In this document: positions 14,968-21,266 of the stretch, one piece after another
How the letters are laid out: each line of letters begins with the position of its first letter
Position numbering within the stretch: the stretch's first letter is position 1
DNA from: a virus
IMG/VR virus record: IMGVR_UViG_3300015165_000003
Coordinates: 1-25,399 of that record
Length of the DNA: 25,399 nucleotides
Strand: one strand, 5' to 3'
Program-made: the position numbers and the translations under genes
Notes under the pieces: model-generated
Seen by the model: the letters and a program-made list of their open reading frames with translations, nothing else
Database searches by the model: none
Told to the model about the DNA's origin: nothing

Positions 14968-17027
14968 TGGGCCACGTCACCTTCGGGTCCCTGGCTCTGG
15001 GATCGAGCGTCGTCGCTGAGAACCTGTTCTCGGGCGTCGTTTCCTCGGCGGGCTCGGCGGCGGTGGCCTCCAAGTCCGACCACACCCACGGCACGCCCCT
15101 GCCCCGCCACCCCCAGACCGGCTTTCCGAACGTGGACTTCTCCGGCGGCGCGCTGAGCCTGGGGCGCCGCAGCGGCGAGTACTCCCCGGCGCTCCTCGCC
15201 ACCGAGGACGTGACCACCTACGAGCGGCTCTTTGTGACCTGCCCCGTGGGGGTGAGCGGCTGGGGCCGGGCCACCCTGGACCTGTGGGGCGTCAACGACG
15301 GCTCGGCCCTGATCAAGTTCTACAACGACCTCGACGTCAACGGCGCCTATGGCAACACCGCGGCGGCCTCCAAGCCCTTCGGCTTCGCCCTCGAGGGCTA
15401 TCTCGGCTTCCTGTCCATCGCCGACACCCCAGCGGTCGCCCCCGCCGGCCAGGCCCGCATCTACTACCAGTCGTCGGCGGGCAAGCTGCAGGTGAGCCAG
15501 AACGGCGGGGCCTACACCGGCATCGGCGAGGCCGCGGTGGGCCATGGCGCCTTCGGGACCTTCCTGATAACCGACCCCAGCGGCAGCAACGCCCTGCGGT
15601 GGACCACCGCGTCGGAGATCTACTTCAACGCCACCGACAGCATCCACATCGGGGGGGCCTCGGCCCTGTGGGTCTACCAGGGCAACATCGCCATGGGCGG
15701 CACCGTCACCGGCGGCTACCAGCTCACCGTCACCGGCAAGACCAACCTCGTCGGCAACGTTGACGTGACCGGCAGCGTCAGCGTGTTGTCGGGCTCCACG
15801 GGGCTCGGGATCGCCGTTGCCCTGGCTCCGCTGCACGTGGTCACGCCGAGCTCGGGGACCGCGGGGCCGACGGCCATCTTCGCCCTGAACAACTGCGGGC
15901 TGCCCTGCGCTCAGCCGACCTGGACCGAGGGCGTCCGCCTGGTCAACACCAACACCAACGGCCGGGTGGGGATGGCTCTGGTCGTGGCACCGTCCAACGT
16001 CTTCTCCTCGGTGCCCGATGTCTACGTCGGCACCCCCGACAGCGGCGGTACCGGGGCCTCCAACAGCCTCATCGTGGCCTTCAAAGCGGCCGGGACGCTC
16101 ACCGAGTTCGTCCGCATCACCGGCACCGGCAACGTGGGCATCGGAACGGTGCTGCCACGGGCCAAGCTGTCGTTCGGGACGATGTACGGCTCGCCCGCCG
16201 TGTACCTCTACGATGCCGGCGCGGCTCAAAACTACGGCATGGGAATCCAGGCCAATGAGCTGCAGGTCTTCATACCGACCGCCGCCCACATGTCCTTCAA
16301 CAGCGGCGGTGACCTGCAGACGTCGGGCACCAACGAGATCATGCGCCTCACCGGCACCGGCACCCTCCGCCTGGAGGTGGGCGGCAACGTCAGGGTGAAC
16401 CCCGACGCCGCCTCCTACCCCTATGACTATTTGCGCTTGAGCGACAGCGTCTACGGAAACCTCGGCCTGAGGATTTCCCGCTACGACACCATTTCAGCCG
16501 AGGTCTATCGCTACGCCGCGGTCTATGCCTCCTACCAGGGGATCTGGATGGTCGGCCCGGCCAAGACCAACGGCACCGGCCAGCCGATTTGCGAGATGCT
16601 CGGCTTCGCTGACGGGACAGCATCTGCGCACCTCTTCAACGACCTCGACGTCAACGGCGCCTACGGCAACACAGCGGCGGCCAGCAAGGCCTTCGAGCTC
16701 GACGTGGACGGCCCGGTCAAGTCCAACGGGCTCACGCTGGTCTCGGCCCGGTCGAAGAAGACCAACATCCGCGACGACGACCGCTCCTCGCTGGCGGTGG
16801 TGCGCCGACTGCGCCGGCGCCGGTACTCGTGGCTCGGCAGCGAGGAGGACCACAGCGGCTTCGTGGCCGACGAGGTGGCCGCCGCCCATCCCAGCCTGGC
16901 GGCCACCGACGACCAGGGCGTGCCCACCGGGTGGAAGCTGGGCGAGATGGTGACCCTGCTCGTCGGCGGAATGCAGGAGCAGTCGGCCCAGATCGAGGCC
17001 CTCACCGCCGAACTGGCCAAGAGATGA
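14967..17027 (+). CDS. Tail fibre with S74-type C-terminal chaperone domain
   Basis: 686 residues; ATG overlaps the previous stop. A short N-terminal attachment part (FGSLALGSSVVAENLF) is followed by long Gly/Thr/Asn-rich beta-repeat regions typical of trimeric fibres, then residues about 590 to 686 as an S74 peptidase/intramolecular chaperone. The probable catalytic pair is Ser593 and Lys598 (SARSKK), five residues apart as in endosialidase chaperone domains, followed by HSGFVADEVAAAHP and a C-terminal coiled helix (QEQSAQIEALTAELAKR). In known proteins the domain trimerises the fibre and then cuts itself off. A phrase DLDVNGAYGNTAAASK occurs twice in the fibre. This is the most likely receptor-binding fibre of the tail. 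Confidence 0.75.
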   Translation: MGHVTFGSLALGSSVVAENLFSGVVSSAGSAAVASKSDHTHGTPLPRHPQTGFPNVDFSGGALSLGRRSGEYSPALLATEDVTTYERLFVTCPVGVSGWGRATLDLWGVNDGSALIKFYNDLDVNGAYGNTAAASKPFGFALEGYLGFLSIADTPAVAPAGQARIYYQSSAGKLQVSQNGGAYTGIGEAAVGHGAFGTFLITDPSGSNALRWTTASEIYFNATDSIHIGGASALWVYQGNIAMGGTVTGGYQLTVTGKTNLVGNVDVTGSVSVLSGSTGLGIAVALAPLHVVTPSSGTAGPTAIFALNNCGLPCAQPTWTEGVRLVNTNTNGRVGMALVVAPSNVFSSVPDVYVGTPDSGGTGASNSLIVAFKAAGTLTEFVRITGTGNVGIGTVLPRAKLSFGTMYGSPAVYLYDAGAAQNYGMGIQANELQVFIPTAAHMSFNSGGDLQTSGTNEIMRLTGTGTLRLEVGGNVRVNPDAASYPYDYLRLSDSVYGNLGLRISRYDTISAEVYRYAAVYASYQGIWMVGPAKTNGTGQPICEMLGFADGTASAHLFNDLDVNGAYGNTAAASKAFELDVDGPVKSNGLTLVSARSKKTNIRDDDRSSLAVVRRLRRRRYSWLGSEEDHSGFVADEVAAAHPSLAATDDQGVPTGWKLGEMVTLLVGGMQEQSAQIEALTAELAKR

Positions 17028-17045
17028 CAACCAACAAGGAGAACC

Positions 17046-17384
17046 GTGCCCAAGCTGCACCATGACACCGTGGTCCTGGGATTCGCCGGCGAGGAGCTGT
17101 CCTACCGTGACGGCCCCGATGCCGAGCCCCGGCCGCTGACGTTTCGCGATCTGGCCTTCATCGCCCTGGACTTCCTGGACCCCGGCGAGGCAATGGGACC
17201 GGAGATGAAGGGCCGCATCTTCGGTCTGACCATGAAGTTCTTCGCTCCCGGCACCATCCTCGACCTGGCCGTCGAGGATGCCGCCCTGGTCAAAGACCGC
17301 GCCGGCAAGGCACTCAACCCCCTGGCCTATGGCCGGCTGTGCGAATGGCTGGAGGGCGACCCCCAGCGCGTGGCGGGACAGTGA
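17046..17384 (+). CDS. Small conserved phage protein after the tail fibre
   Basis: 112 residues from a GTG start with AAGGAG four bases upstream. The composition is that of a small helical protein: LTFRDLAFIALDFLDP, then MKGRIFGLTMKFF, then DAALVKDRAGKALNPLAYGRLCEWL. A pattern of 'LIK-x-x-x-GK-x-x-P-L-x-x-GR' occurs in small proteins of many siphoviruses located between fibre and lysis genes; their function is not known to me. It ends the tail operon, and a 43-base intergenic gap with a promoter-like motif follows. Confidence 0.65.
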   Translation: MPKLHHDTVVLGFAGEELSYRDGPDAEPRPLTFRDLAFIALDFLDPGEAMGPEMKGRIFGLTMKFFAPGTILDLAVEDAALVKDRAGKALNPLAYGRLCEWLEGDPQRVAGQ

Positions 17385-17386
17385 CC

Positions 17387-17421
17387 ACCTCCCCCGCCCC
17401 TGGCGGCCCGTTCCCTACGTT
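17387..17421 (+). promoter_or_regulatory. Promoter-like motif before the lysis genes (copy 1)
   Basis: The gap between the last tail gene and the small membrane protein contains ACCTCCCCCGCCCCTG, nine bases, then TCCCTACG running into TACGTT, a good TANNNT -10 box. The ATG begins seven bases after the box, which would give a leaderless mRNA. The same 16-mer, with identical nine-base spacing to TCCCTACG, recurs at 21181. No -35 like TTGACA is visible, so the 16-mer itself could be the upstream element. Confidence 0.5.
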
Positions 17422-17427
17422 CGGGGA

Positions 17428-17559
17428 ATGCCCGACGACCCGATGACCTTGGCCCCCCGGCGGTGCGGTCTCGACCGCCTGGTGGCTTGCCTGCGGGCGG
17501 TCACGCTGCTGCTGACGCTCATCTTCGCCGTGCTCGCCGTAGTGGCGGTGCGGGTGTGA
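17428..17559 (+). CDS. Small single-span membrane protein, holin candidate
   Basis: 43 residues. A charged head (PDDPMTLAPRRCGLDR) is followed by a 25-residue hydrophobic segment (LVACLRAVTLLLTLIFAVLA and on to the end). It lies directly before the endolysin gene cluster and behind its own promoter-like motif. Holins or antiholins with one span exist in actinophages, so a lysis-timing role is plausible but unproven. The end overlaps the next tiny frame (GTGTGA). Confidence 0.5.
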   Translation: MPDDPMTLAPRRCGLDRLVACLRAVTLLLTLIFAVLAVVAVRV

Positions 17560-17675
17560 CCGATCTGCCGCCCGATCTGCCGCCCGTCGACGACACACCC
17601 CCCGGGCCGCCGGCCACCACCCGGGGCCCGGTGCCGGCCCCCCTGCACCCGGGGCGGGTCGATGGCGACCGCTGA
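17556..17675 (+). CDS. Tiny Pro-rich frame, doubtful
   Basis: 39 residues from a GTG overlapping the previous stop, ending inside the endolysin gene. Nearly half is Pro, Asp and Thr; DLPPDLPP comes from a twelve-base tandem repeat. Third positions are GC-rich. It may simply bridge translation to the endolysin, or be spurious. Confidence 0.3.
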   Translation: MTDLPPDLPPVDDTPPGPPATTRGPVPAPLHPGRVDGDR

Positions 17676-18384
17676 GGCGGCGCTGGGGTGGATGCGCGAG
17701 CGCATCGGCATCGGCGAGGACCCGCCGGGGAGCAATCACAACTCGATCACCGACTTCTTCGGCCTCGGCCCCGTCCCCTGGTGTGCGGAGTCGGTGTCGC
17801 TGGCCCTCAACAACGCCTGGGGCAACCAGGAGCGCTGGCAGGTGCCCGGGGTCAAGCCGGACTACCTGCTCGGCTTCGCCTACGTCCCCAACCTGCGGGG
17901 CGCCTTCATCGATGCCGGCCTCTACGACACCACGCCCCGGGTGGGCGACGTGGTCATCTTCTCCTGGGGACCGGGCGTGCCCATCGGCGACCACACCGGC
18001 CTGGTCGAACAGGTTCTCGGCGACGGCACCGTGGTCACCCTCGAGGGCAACACCGGCGACGACCTGCTGCGCAAGCGCCGGTCGATGGCCGTCATCGACG
18101 GCTTCGGCCACCCCCCCTACGACGCCGCGCCGACGCCGCGCCCACCTGGCAGTACCCCCCAACCGCCTCCCGAGGAGGACGACGACATGTCCGACAACAC
18201 GCTCTTCAACCACGGCGGCGGCGTGATCCTGCGCTTCGGCAACGGGGCCCTGCTCACCCTGGCCAACGACGACCAGGTCGGCTCCGAGCTGGCCATCAAG
18301 GCCCCCTCGCTGGGCGACGTGACCGACGAGCAGTACGCCACCCTGCTGCGGGGCGACCGGACCCCGCCGGGCCCGCCGGCGTGA
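17662..18384 (+). CDS. Endolysin with CHAP domain
   Basis: 240 residues; cuts host peptidoglycan at the end of infection. The N-terminal 155 residues form a CHAP amidase/peptidase: PVPWCAESVSLALNNAW contains the nucleophile Cys41, GDHTGLVEQV the His111, and LEGNTGDD the Glu128/Asn130 pair typical of the family. PRVGDVVIFSW is the conserved strand before the His. A Pro-rich acidic linker (157 to 175) leads to a C-terminal 65-residue part of unknown fold, likely a wall-binding domain. Inside the linker GAGGAGG lies eight bases before an in-frame ATG, so this C-terminal part may also be made alone. No signal peptide is seen, so release depends on a holin. Confidence 0.8.
   Translation: MATAEAALGWMRERIGIGEDPPGSNHNSITDFFGLGPVPWCAESVSLALNNAWGNQERWQVPGVKPDYLLGFAYVPNLRGAFIDAGLYDTTPRVGDVVIFSWGPGVPIGDHTGLVEQVLGDGTVVTLEGNTGDDLLRKRRSMAVIDGFGHPPYDAAPTPRPPGSTPQPPPEEDDDMSDNTLFNHGGGVILRFGNGALLTLANDDQVGSELAIKAPSLGDVTDEQYATLLRGDRTPPGPPA
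18187..18384 (+). CDS. Possible separate wall-binding subunit from an internal endolysin start
   Basis: An in-frame ATG (residue 176 of the endolysin) has a near-perfect Shine-Dalgarno sequence, GAGGAGG at 18172-18178, eight bases upstream. The 65-residue product (SDNTLFNHGGGVILRFGNGA and onward) would be the C-terminal domain alone. Several characterised endolysins make such truncated binding subunits from internal starts and assemble into oligomers with the full enzyme. The site also encodes the acidic linker EEDDD, so part of the purine richness could be due to protein sequence. Confidence 0.4.
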   Translation: MSDNTLFNHGGGVILRFGNGALLTLANDDQVGSELAIKAPSLGDVTDEQYATLLRGDRTPPGPPA

Positions 18385-18971
18385 GCGGGGAAACGGCGGA
18401 GGCCCCCCTCGGGTGGACGCCGGACCTGCTGCGCATCCACATCGAGCGGGTGCTGGCCGAGCGGGACCTTCGCTACAAGGACCACTTCAACGCACAGGAG
18501 GCAGCCGCGGCGCTGGCCCTCAGTGCGGTCAAGGAAGCCAGCGACAAGGCCGAGCGAGAGCGCGTGGCGTGGCAGGCCGCTTCCAACGAGTGGAGGGCGG
18601 CAATGAACGACCGGGAGCTGCGGTTCATGCCCCGCACAGAATCCGAGGCCCTGCACCACCGCACGGGCGAGAACCTGGACGACCTGGCGAAACGGACCGC
18701 CGCCACCTTCTCGTCCATCGGGTCCCGCCTGGACCTGATGACCGGCCGGGCCGCCGGCTCCAACATCGAGGCCCGGCTGGAGGCCATCGCCAGGCAGATC
18801 GACACCAACTCATCGGCCATCATCACCGAGGGGGCCAAGGCTGCCGGCGGGCGCGACGCCGTCATCGAACGTCGCCAGAGCCAGGCCGCCGTCTACGCCG
18901 CCGTTGGCATGGCTATCACCATCCTGACCTTCCTGGTGGGCTTCGTGGCCTACGTGGCGGCCAGGCCGTGA
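18381..18971 (+). CDS. Coiled-coil protein with C-terminal membrane anchor (lysis-region)
   Basis: 196 residues from a GTG overlapping the endolysin stop. Residues about 12 to 160 are helical and charged (IHIERVLAERDLRYKDHFNA, then AVKEASDKAERERVAW, then FMPRTESEAL), ending with one membrane segment near residues 172 to 192 (VYAAVGMAITILTFLVGFVA). This layout, with the RDLRY and FMPR phrases, is widespread in lysis regions of siphoviruses and is often annotated as holin or membrane protein. A soluble coiled-coil outside or inside the membrane could help holin or spanin-like action. Role inferred from position. Confidence 0.6.
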   Translation: MSGETAEAPLGWTPDLLRIHIERVLAERDLRYKDHFNAQEAAAALALSAVKEASDKAERERVAWQAASNEWRAAMNDRELRFMPRTESEALHHRTGENLDDLAKRTAATFSSIGSRLDLMTGRAAGSNIEARLEAIARQIDTNSSAIITEGAKAAGGRDAVIERRQSQAAVYAAVGMAITILTFLVGFVAYVAARP

Positions 18972-19240
18972 GCACCGACGACGGCGACGAGATCATCGTG
19001 TCGGTGCTCCGGGACATCCTCGGCAAGCTGGGCGACATCCATGGCGCCATCGACCGCCTCGGCATCCGCGTGATGTCTGTGAACGCCGCCGCCGGCCGCA
19101 TCGAGTCCCACGCCGACGCGGTGGCCGTCGACCTGGCCTGGAGCCACCTGGAGGCGGCGAAGGTGGCCCCAGATGCCCCGGCCGGCGCCCGGGCCGACGC
19201 CGCCGTCCAACCCACCCCGACCGAGCGGTGGGAGGCCTAA
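18968..19240 (+). CDS. Small helical protein of the lysis region
   Basis: 90 residues from a GTG sharing bases with the stop of the membrane protein (GTGA). It starts acidic, then forms a helix (SVLRDILGKLGDIHGAIDRL), then Ala/Asp-rich helical sequence and a Pro/Thr end. Leu/Ile spacing in the first helix suggests a short coiled coil. It may partner the coiled-coil membrane protein. No family recognised. Confidence 0.5.
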   Translation: MSTDDGDEIIVSVLRDILGKLGDIHGAIDRLGIRVMSVNAAAGRIESHADAVAVDLAWSHLEAAKVAPDAPAGARADAAVQPTPTERWEA

Positions 19241-19244
19241 CCCG

Positions 19245-19901
19245 GTGAACGACCCGCTGGTCGACCACGCCATCCACGCCATCCGGGCCATCCGCCATGA
19301 GCAGGCCGGCCAGGCCGCCGTCCTCGACCGGCTGGTGCATGAGTCCGCGGTACTGCGCGGGTGCATCGCCGTACTCGACGACCAGCTCCATGCGGTGGTG
19401 CTGGAGTCGGCGGCCGTCACCCGCAGCATGCTCGGCGAGATCCTCTTCCGCCTACCCCGGCCGCGCCCTGCGGTCGGGCTCGAAGTCACCCTCACCAACA
19501 CAGGAGACACCATGACCGACACCAACACCGTCACTCTCGACGTCGACGTCACCGGCGAGCAGCTCGTCGCCCAGTACGTGGACGACCGCGGCGACGTGAC
19601 CACCACCGGCCCCGCCGGCCCCGACGGCGTCCCCGCCACCATCGGCTACGCCAGCTCCGACACCACCGTCGTCACCGTCGACGCCACCGGGTCGCTGTCG
19701 TTCCTCCAGGCCGGCACGGTCGTCCTGACGGCCACGGCCAACGACTCCAGCGGCGCCCCCGTCGCCGGCTTCAGCGCCTCGGTCAACCTGGTCCTGACCC
19801 CCGGTGTCGCGACCGCGCTGGAGGTCAGCGTCGAGGGCGCACCGCCCGTGCCTGCTCCCGAGCCGGCGCCGGAGCCCACGCCGGCCCCGCCCACCATCTA
19901 A
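19245..19901 (+). CDS. Helical protein fused in frame to an Ig-like domain
   Basis: 218 residues from a GTG five bases after the previous stop. Residues 1 to about 75 are helical (LVDHAIHAIRAIRHEQAGQA, like the preceding gene). From about residue 90 onward a bacterial Ig-like (Big2) domain follows: IGYASSDTTVVTVDATGSLS and VVLTATANDSSG match the SSD-x-x-V-x-TVD-x-x-G signature, and the end is a Pro/Glu/Ala tail. An ATG at 19512 with AGGAG five bases upstream lies at the junction. Normally one would expect two genes here, so this may be a stop-loss fusion, or two products from nested starts. Ig-like domains on virions often bind cell surfaces or particles. Confidence 0.5.
   Translation: MNDPLVDHAIHAIRAIRHEQAGQAAVLDRLVHESAVLRGCIAVLDDQLHAVVLESAAVTRSMLGEILFRLPRPRPAVGLEVTLTNTGDTMTDTNTVTLDVDVTGEQLVAQYVDDRGDVTTTGPAGPDGVPATIGYASSDTTVVTVDATGSLSFLQAGTVVLTATANDSSGAPVAGFSASVNLVLTPGVATALEVSVEGAPPVPAPEPAPEPTPAPPTI
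19512..19901 (+). CDS. Ig-like (Big2) domain protein, internal in-frame start
   Basis: 129 residues. The start is supported by AGGAG at 19502-19506 and by the fact that the Ig-like domain begins right after it (TDTNTVTLDVDVTGEQLVAQ). The core carries the Big2 signature SSDTTVVTVDATGSLSF. A Pro/Glu/Ala repeat tail (PAPEPAPEPTPAPP) ends the protein. It is the last gene of the rightward late operon. Likely a virion accessory or decoration domain; it may be translated independently of the upstream helical part. Confidence 0.6.
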   Translation: MTDTNTVTLDVDVTGEQLVAQYVDDRGDVTTTGPAGPDGVPATIGYASSDTTVVTVDATGSLSFLQAGTVVLTATANDSSGAPVAGFSASVNLVLTPGVATALEVSVEGAPPVPAPEPAPEPTPAPPTI

Positions 19902-19981
19902 CCCCACACGCGGTGAGTGCAAACGGCGCATCAAGCCTCACCGCACCGGACTCCCTGCGCTTACCGCGCACCCCTCGCCCT

Positions 19982-20015
19982 CGTGGGAGTCGCGCCGCAC
20001 ATCGCGACTCCCACG
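19982..20015. terminator. Thirteen-pair perfect hairpin after the late operon
   Basis: CGTGGGAGTCGCG, eight loop bases (CCGCACAT) and CGCGACTCCCACG form a perfect 13-pair stem about 80 bases after the last late gene. It has no T-run on either side, so it resembles the hairpin-only terminators frequent in actinobacteria. A regulatory role is possible, because GAGGAG and a small ATG frame follow within 25 bases. Confidence 0.55.
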
Positions 20016-20039
20016 CAGGGCGTCTCATCGAGGAGCAGC

Positions 20040-20191
20040 ATGAACAGCGGGCCGAAGCTGGCGACCTGGCGGGCGTGGGCCGTGTGGCTGGTGATCGCCT
20101 TGGCCGCATCGGTCGTGGCCGGCTGGTCGCCGCCGTCGTGGTCGTGGCCACGACCCACGCCACCGCCATCCAGCAGGCGCCCGGGCCGTAG
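20040..20191 (+). pseudogene. Small membrane protein with apparent frame break
   Basis: GAGGAG lies four bases before an ATG. The first frame reads NSGPKLATWRAWAVWLVIAL then AASVVAG, a clear membrane segment, and afterwards becomes Trp/Pro/Arg-rich nonsense. The frame shifted by -1 continues sensibly as LVAAVVVVATTHATAIQQAP and stops at the position given. Joined, they give a hydrophobic protein of about 50 residues. Either one base is missing in the sequence, or this is a natural frameshift; no slippery heptamer is visible at the junction. Confidence 0.4.
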
Positions 20192-20195
20192 GCCG

Positions 20196-20696
20196 CTACT
20201 CGTCGCCCCTGGAAAGCAGGCGGTCGCGCTGCCAGGCGTCGAAGACGGTGACGCAGAAGTCGGGCAGGCGGCGCTCGACGAGGGCCTTGCACTCCCGGTG
20301 GAGGTGGCGGGCGTCGCAGCGGACCTCCTGGTGGGGGGCGATGAGGGCCAGCGCCGTCGGCGCGTGCACGAGGCGGAGGCGGGGCAACGTCTCGGCGGCG
20401 ACGTAGAAGGCGCCCACGATGTCCTCCAGCGGCTTGGCCGTGTAGTTCTTCTCCGACCACGCCCACAGCTCGGCGGCGACCAGCAGGAGCCATTCCGCCA
20501 CCGGGACCGGGACCGGGATGCGTACGGCGCCGTCACCCTGGCGCACCAGGGAGGCCGCCACCCGCTTCGGCGGCGCGTCGCGGTGGACACCCAGGGCGGC
20601 GGCGAGCCCGCTGTCGATCACAGCCCGCAGGCTACGGCCGGGCAGGTCTACCGTCGCGTCGTGGTCGATGACGACGAGGACTGGGTCAACCAGCAT
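20196..20696 (-). CDS. Protein of unknown function
   Basis: 166 residues on the minus strand with strongly GC-rich third positions. It begins LVDPVLVVIDHDATVDLPG, has a hydrophobic helical middle (VPVAEWLLLVAAELWAWSEK), and ends in a helix (LPDFCVTVFDAWQRDRLL). No signal peptide, catalytic motif or known domain was recognised; the hydrophobic middle is not a clear membrane span. It faces away from the plus-strand gene to its right, and the ATG lies inside the first codons of that gene. In temperate phages such genes between lysis and integrase are often accessory (moron) genes; here that is only a positional statement. Confidence 0.6.
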   Translation of the reverse strand: MLVDPVLVVIDHDATVDLPGRSLRAVIDSGLAAALGVHRDAPPKRVAASLVRQGDGAVRIPVPVPVAEWLLLVAAELWAWSEKNYTAKPLEDIVGAFYVAAETLPRLRLVHAPTALALIAPHQEVRCDARHLHRECKALVERRLPDFCVTVFDAWQRDRLLSRGDE

Positions 20697-21167
20697 GTCC
20701 CCATCACGCCCTGGCTCGCGAACGCGCTGAAGGTGGCGACCCGGGGCGGCGGGGCAAGGCGGTATCTCATCGCCGACTCGCTGGCCGAGCAGCTCGGCTT
20801 CGAGGAGCCGTTGGGAGTGGCGGGCATCCGCATACTGCTGAGCCTGCTCCCGAACCTGGAGGAAGTGCTGCTCGGCGATCCCGACGATTGGGTGTCAGGT
20901 GTCGACCTGCCCCGTCGCGTGGCGCTGGGGGCGGTTGGAGATCTCGACGAAGCCGGACTGGTGACGGCGCTGGTCGAGTTGGGGTGGTCGCGGCTGTCAC
21001 CGCCGCTGACCGTGCGCGACGCGGCCGAACTGCGGGACGCTCTGGCGGGGGCGTTGACCGAGCGCCTGTCGACGGGCCTTCGCGTGATGCTCGACGCGTG
21101 GCGCAACCGCGGCCTGTGGATCGCCGACCCCCGCCGTCCACCGCCGAGGGCGGAATCGTCGTCCTGA
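20661..21167 (+). CDS. Protein of unknown function, divergent partner
   Basis: 168 residues from a GTG (start uncertain); third positions are GC-rich throughout and neither the other plus frames nor the minus strand look protein-like over this stretch. Composition is Leu/Ala/Gly/Asp with helical segments (ITPWLANALKVATRGGGARR, then LSLLPNLEEVLLGDP, then LRDALAGALTERLSTGLRVM). It ends with LDAWRNRGLWIADP, which faintly resembles the DAWQRDRLL end of the minus-strand neighbour. No family recognised. If the GTG is right, the first 36 bases overlap the start of the opposite gene; a shared promoter region would then be missing, so one of the starts may be wrong. Confidence 0.5.
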   Translation: MVDDDEDWVNQHVPITPWLANALKVATRGGGARRYLIADSLAEQLGFEEPLGVAGIRILLSLLPNLEEVLLGDPDDWVSGVDLPRRVALGAVGDLDEAGLVTALVELGWSRLSPPLTVRDAAELRDALAGALTERLSTGLRVMLDAWRNRGLWIADPRRPPPRAESSS

Positions 21168-21180
21168 GTGGCACCGGGCG

Positions 21181-21215
21181 ACCTCCCCCGCCCCTGCCAA
21201 GGGTGTCCCTACGGT
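21181..21215 (+). promoter_or_regulatory. Promoter-like motif before the tRNA-like segment (copy 2)
   Basis: ACCTCCCCCGCCCCTG, nine bases, TCCCTACG, then TACGGT as a TANNNT -10 box repeat the layout seen before the lysis genes, with the same spacing. It begins 14 bases after the stop of the preceding gene. No protein-like frame follows it; a transcript starting near 21221 would enter the structured tRNA-like segment. Confidence 0.45.
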
Positions 21216-21227
21216 GGCCCGTGCATG

Positions 21228-21260
21228 CCTGCCGGAGTCGGTTACGCGACGCCCGGCAGG
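21228..21260 (+). ncRNA. Strong hairpin preceding the tRNA-like fold
   Basis: CCTGCCGG pairs with CCGGCAGG (eight pairs), and inside it GTCG pairs with CGAC around a six-base loop, giving a 12-pair stem with a small internal loop. Its right arm (GCCCGGCAGG) could alternatively pair with CCTGCCGGG at the 3' end of the tRNA-like fold, so two exclusive structures are possible. Confidence 0.5.
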
Positions 21261-21266
21261 GTTTGC

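Noticed and set aside
20040-21167. A single long plus-strand gene starting at the ATG with a good ribosome site
   Set aside because: The middle third is the low-complexity reverse image of the well-biased minus-strand gene at 20196-20696. Only the two ends look protein-like, so the long frame is composite.
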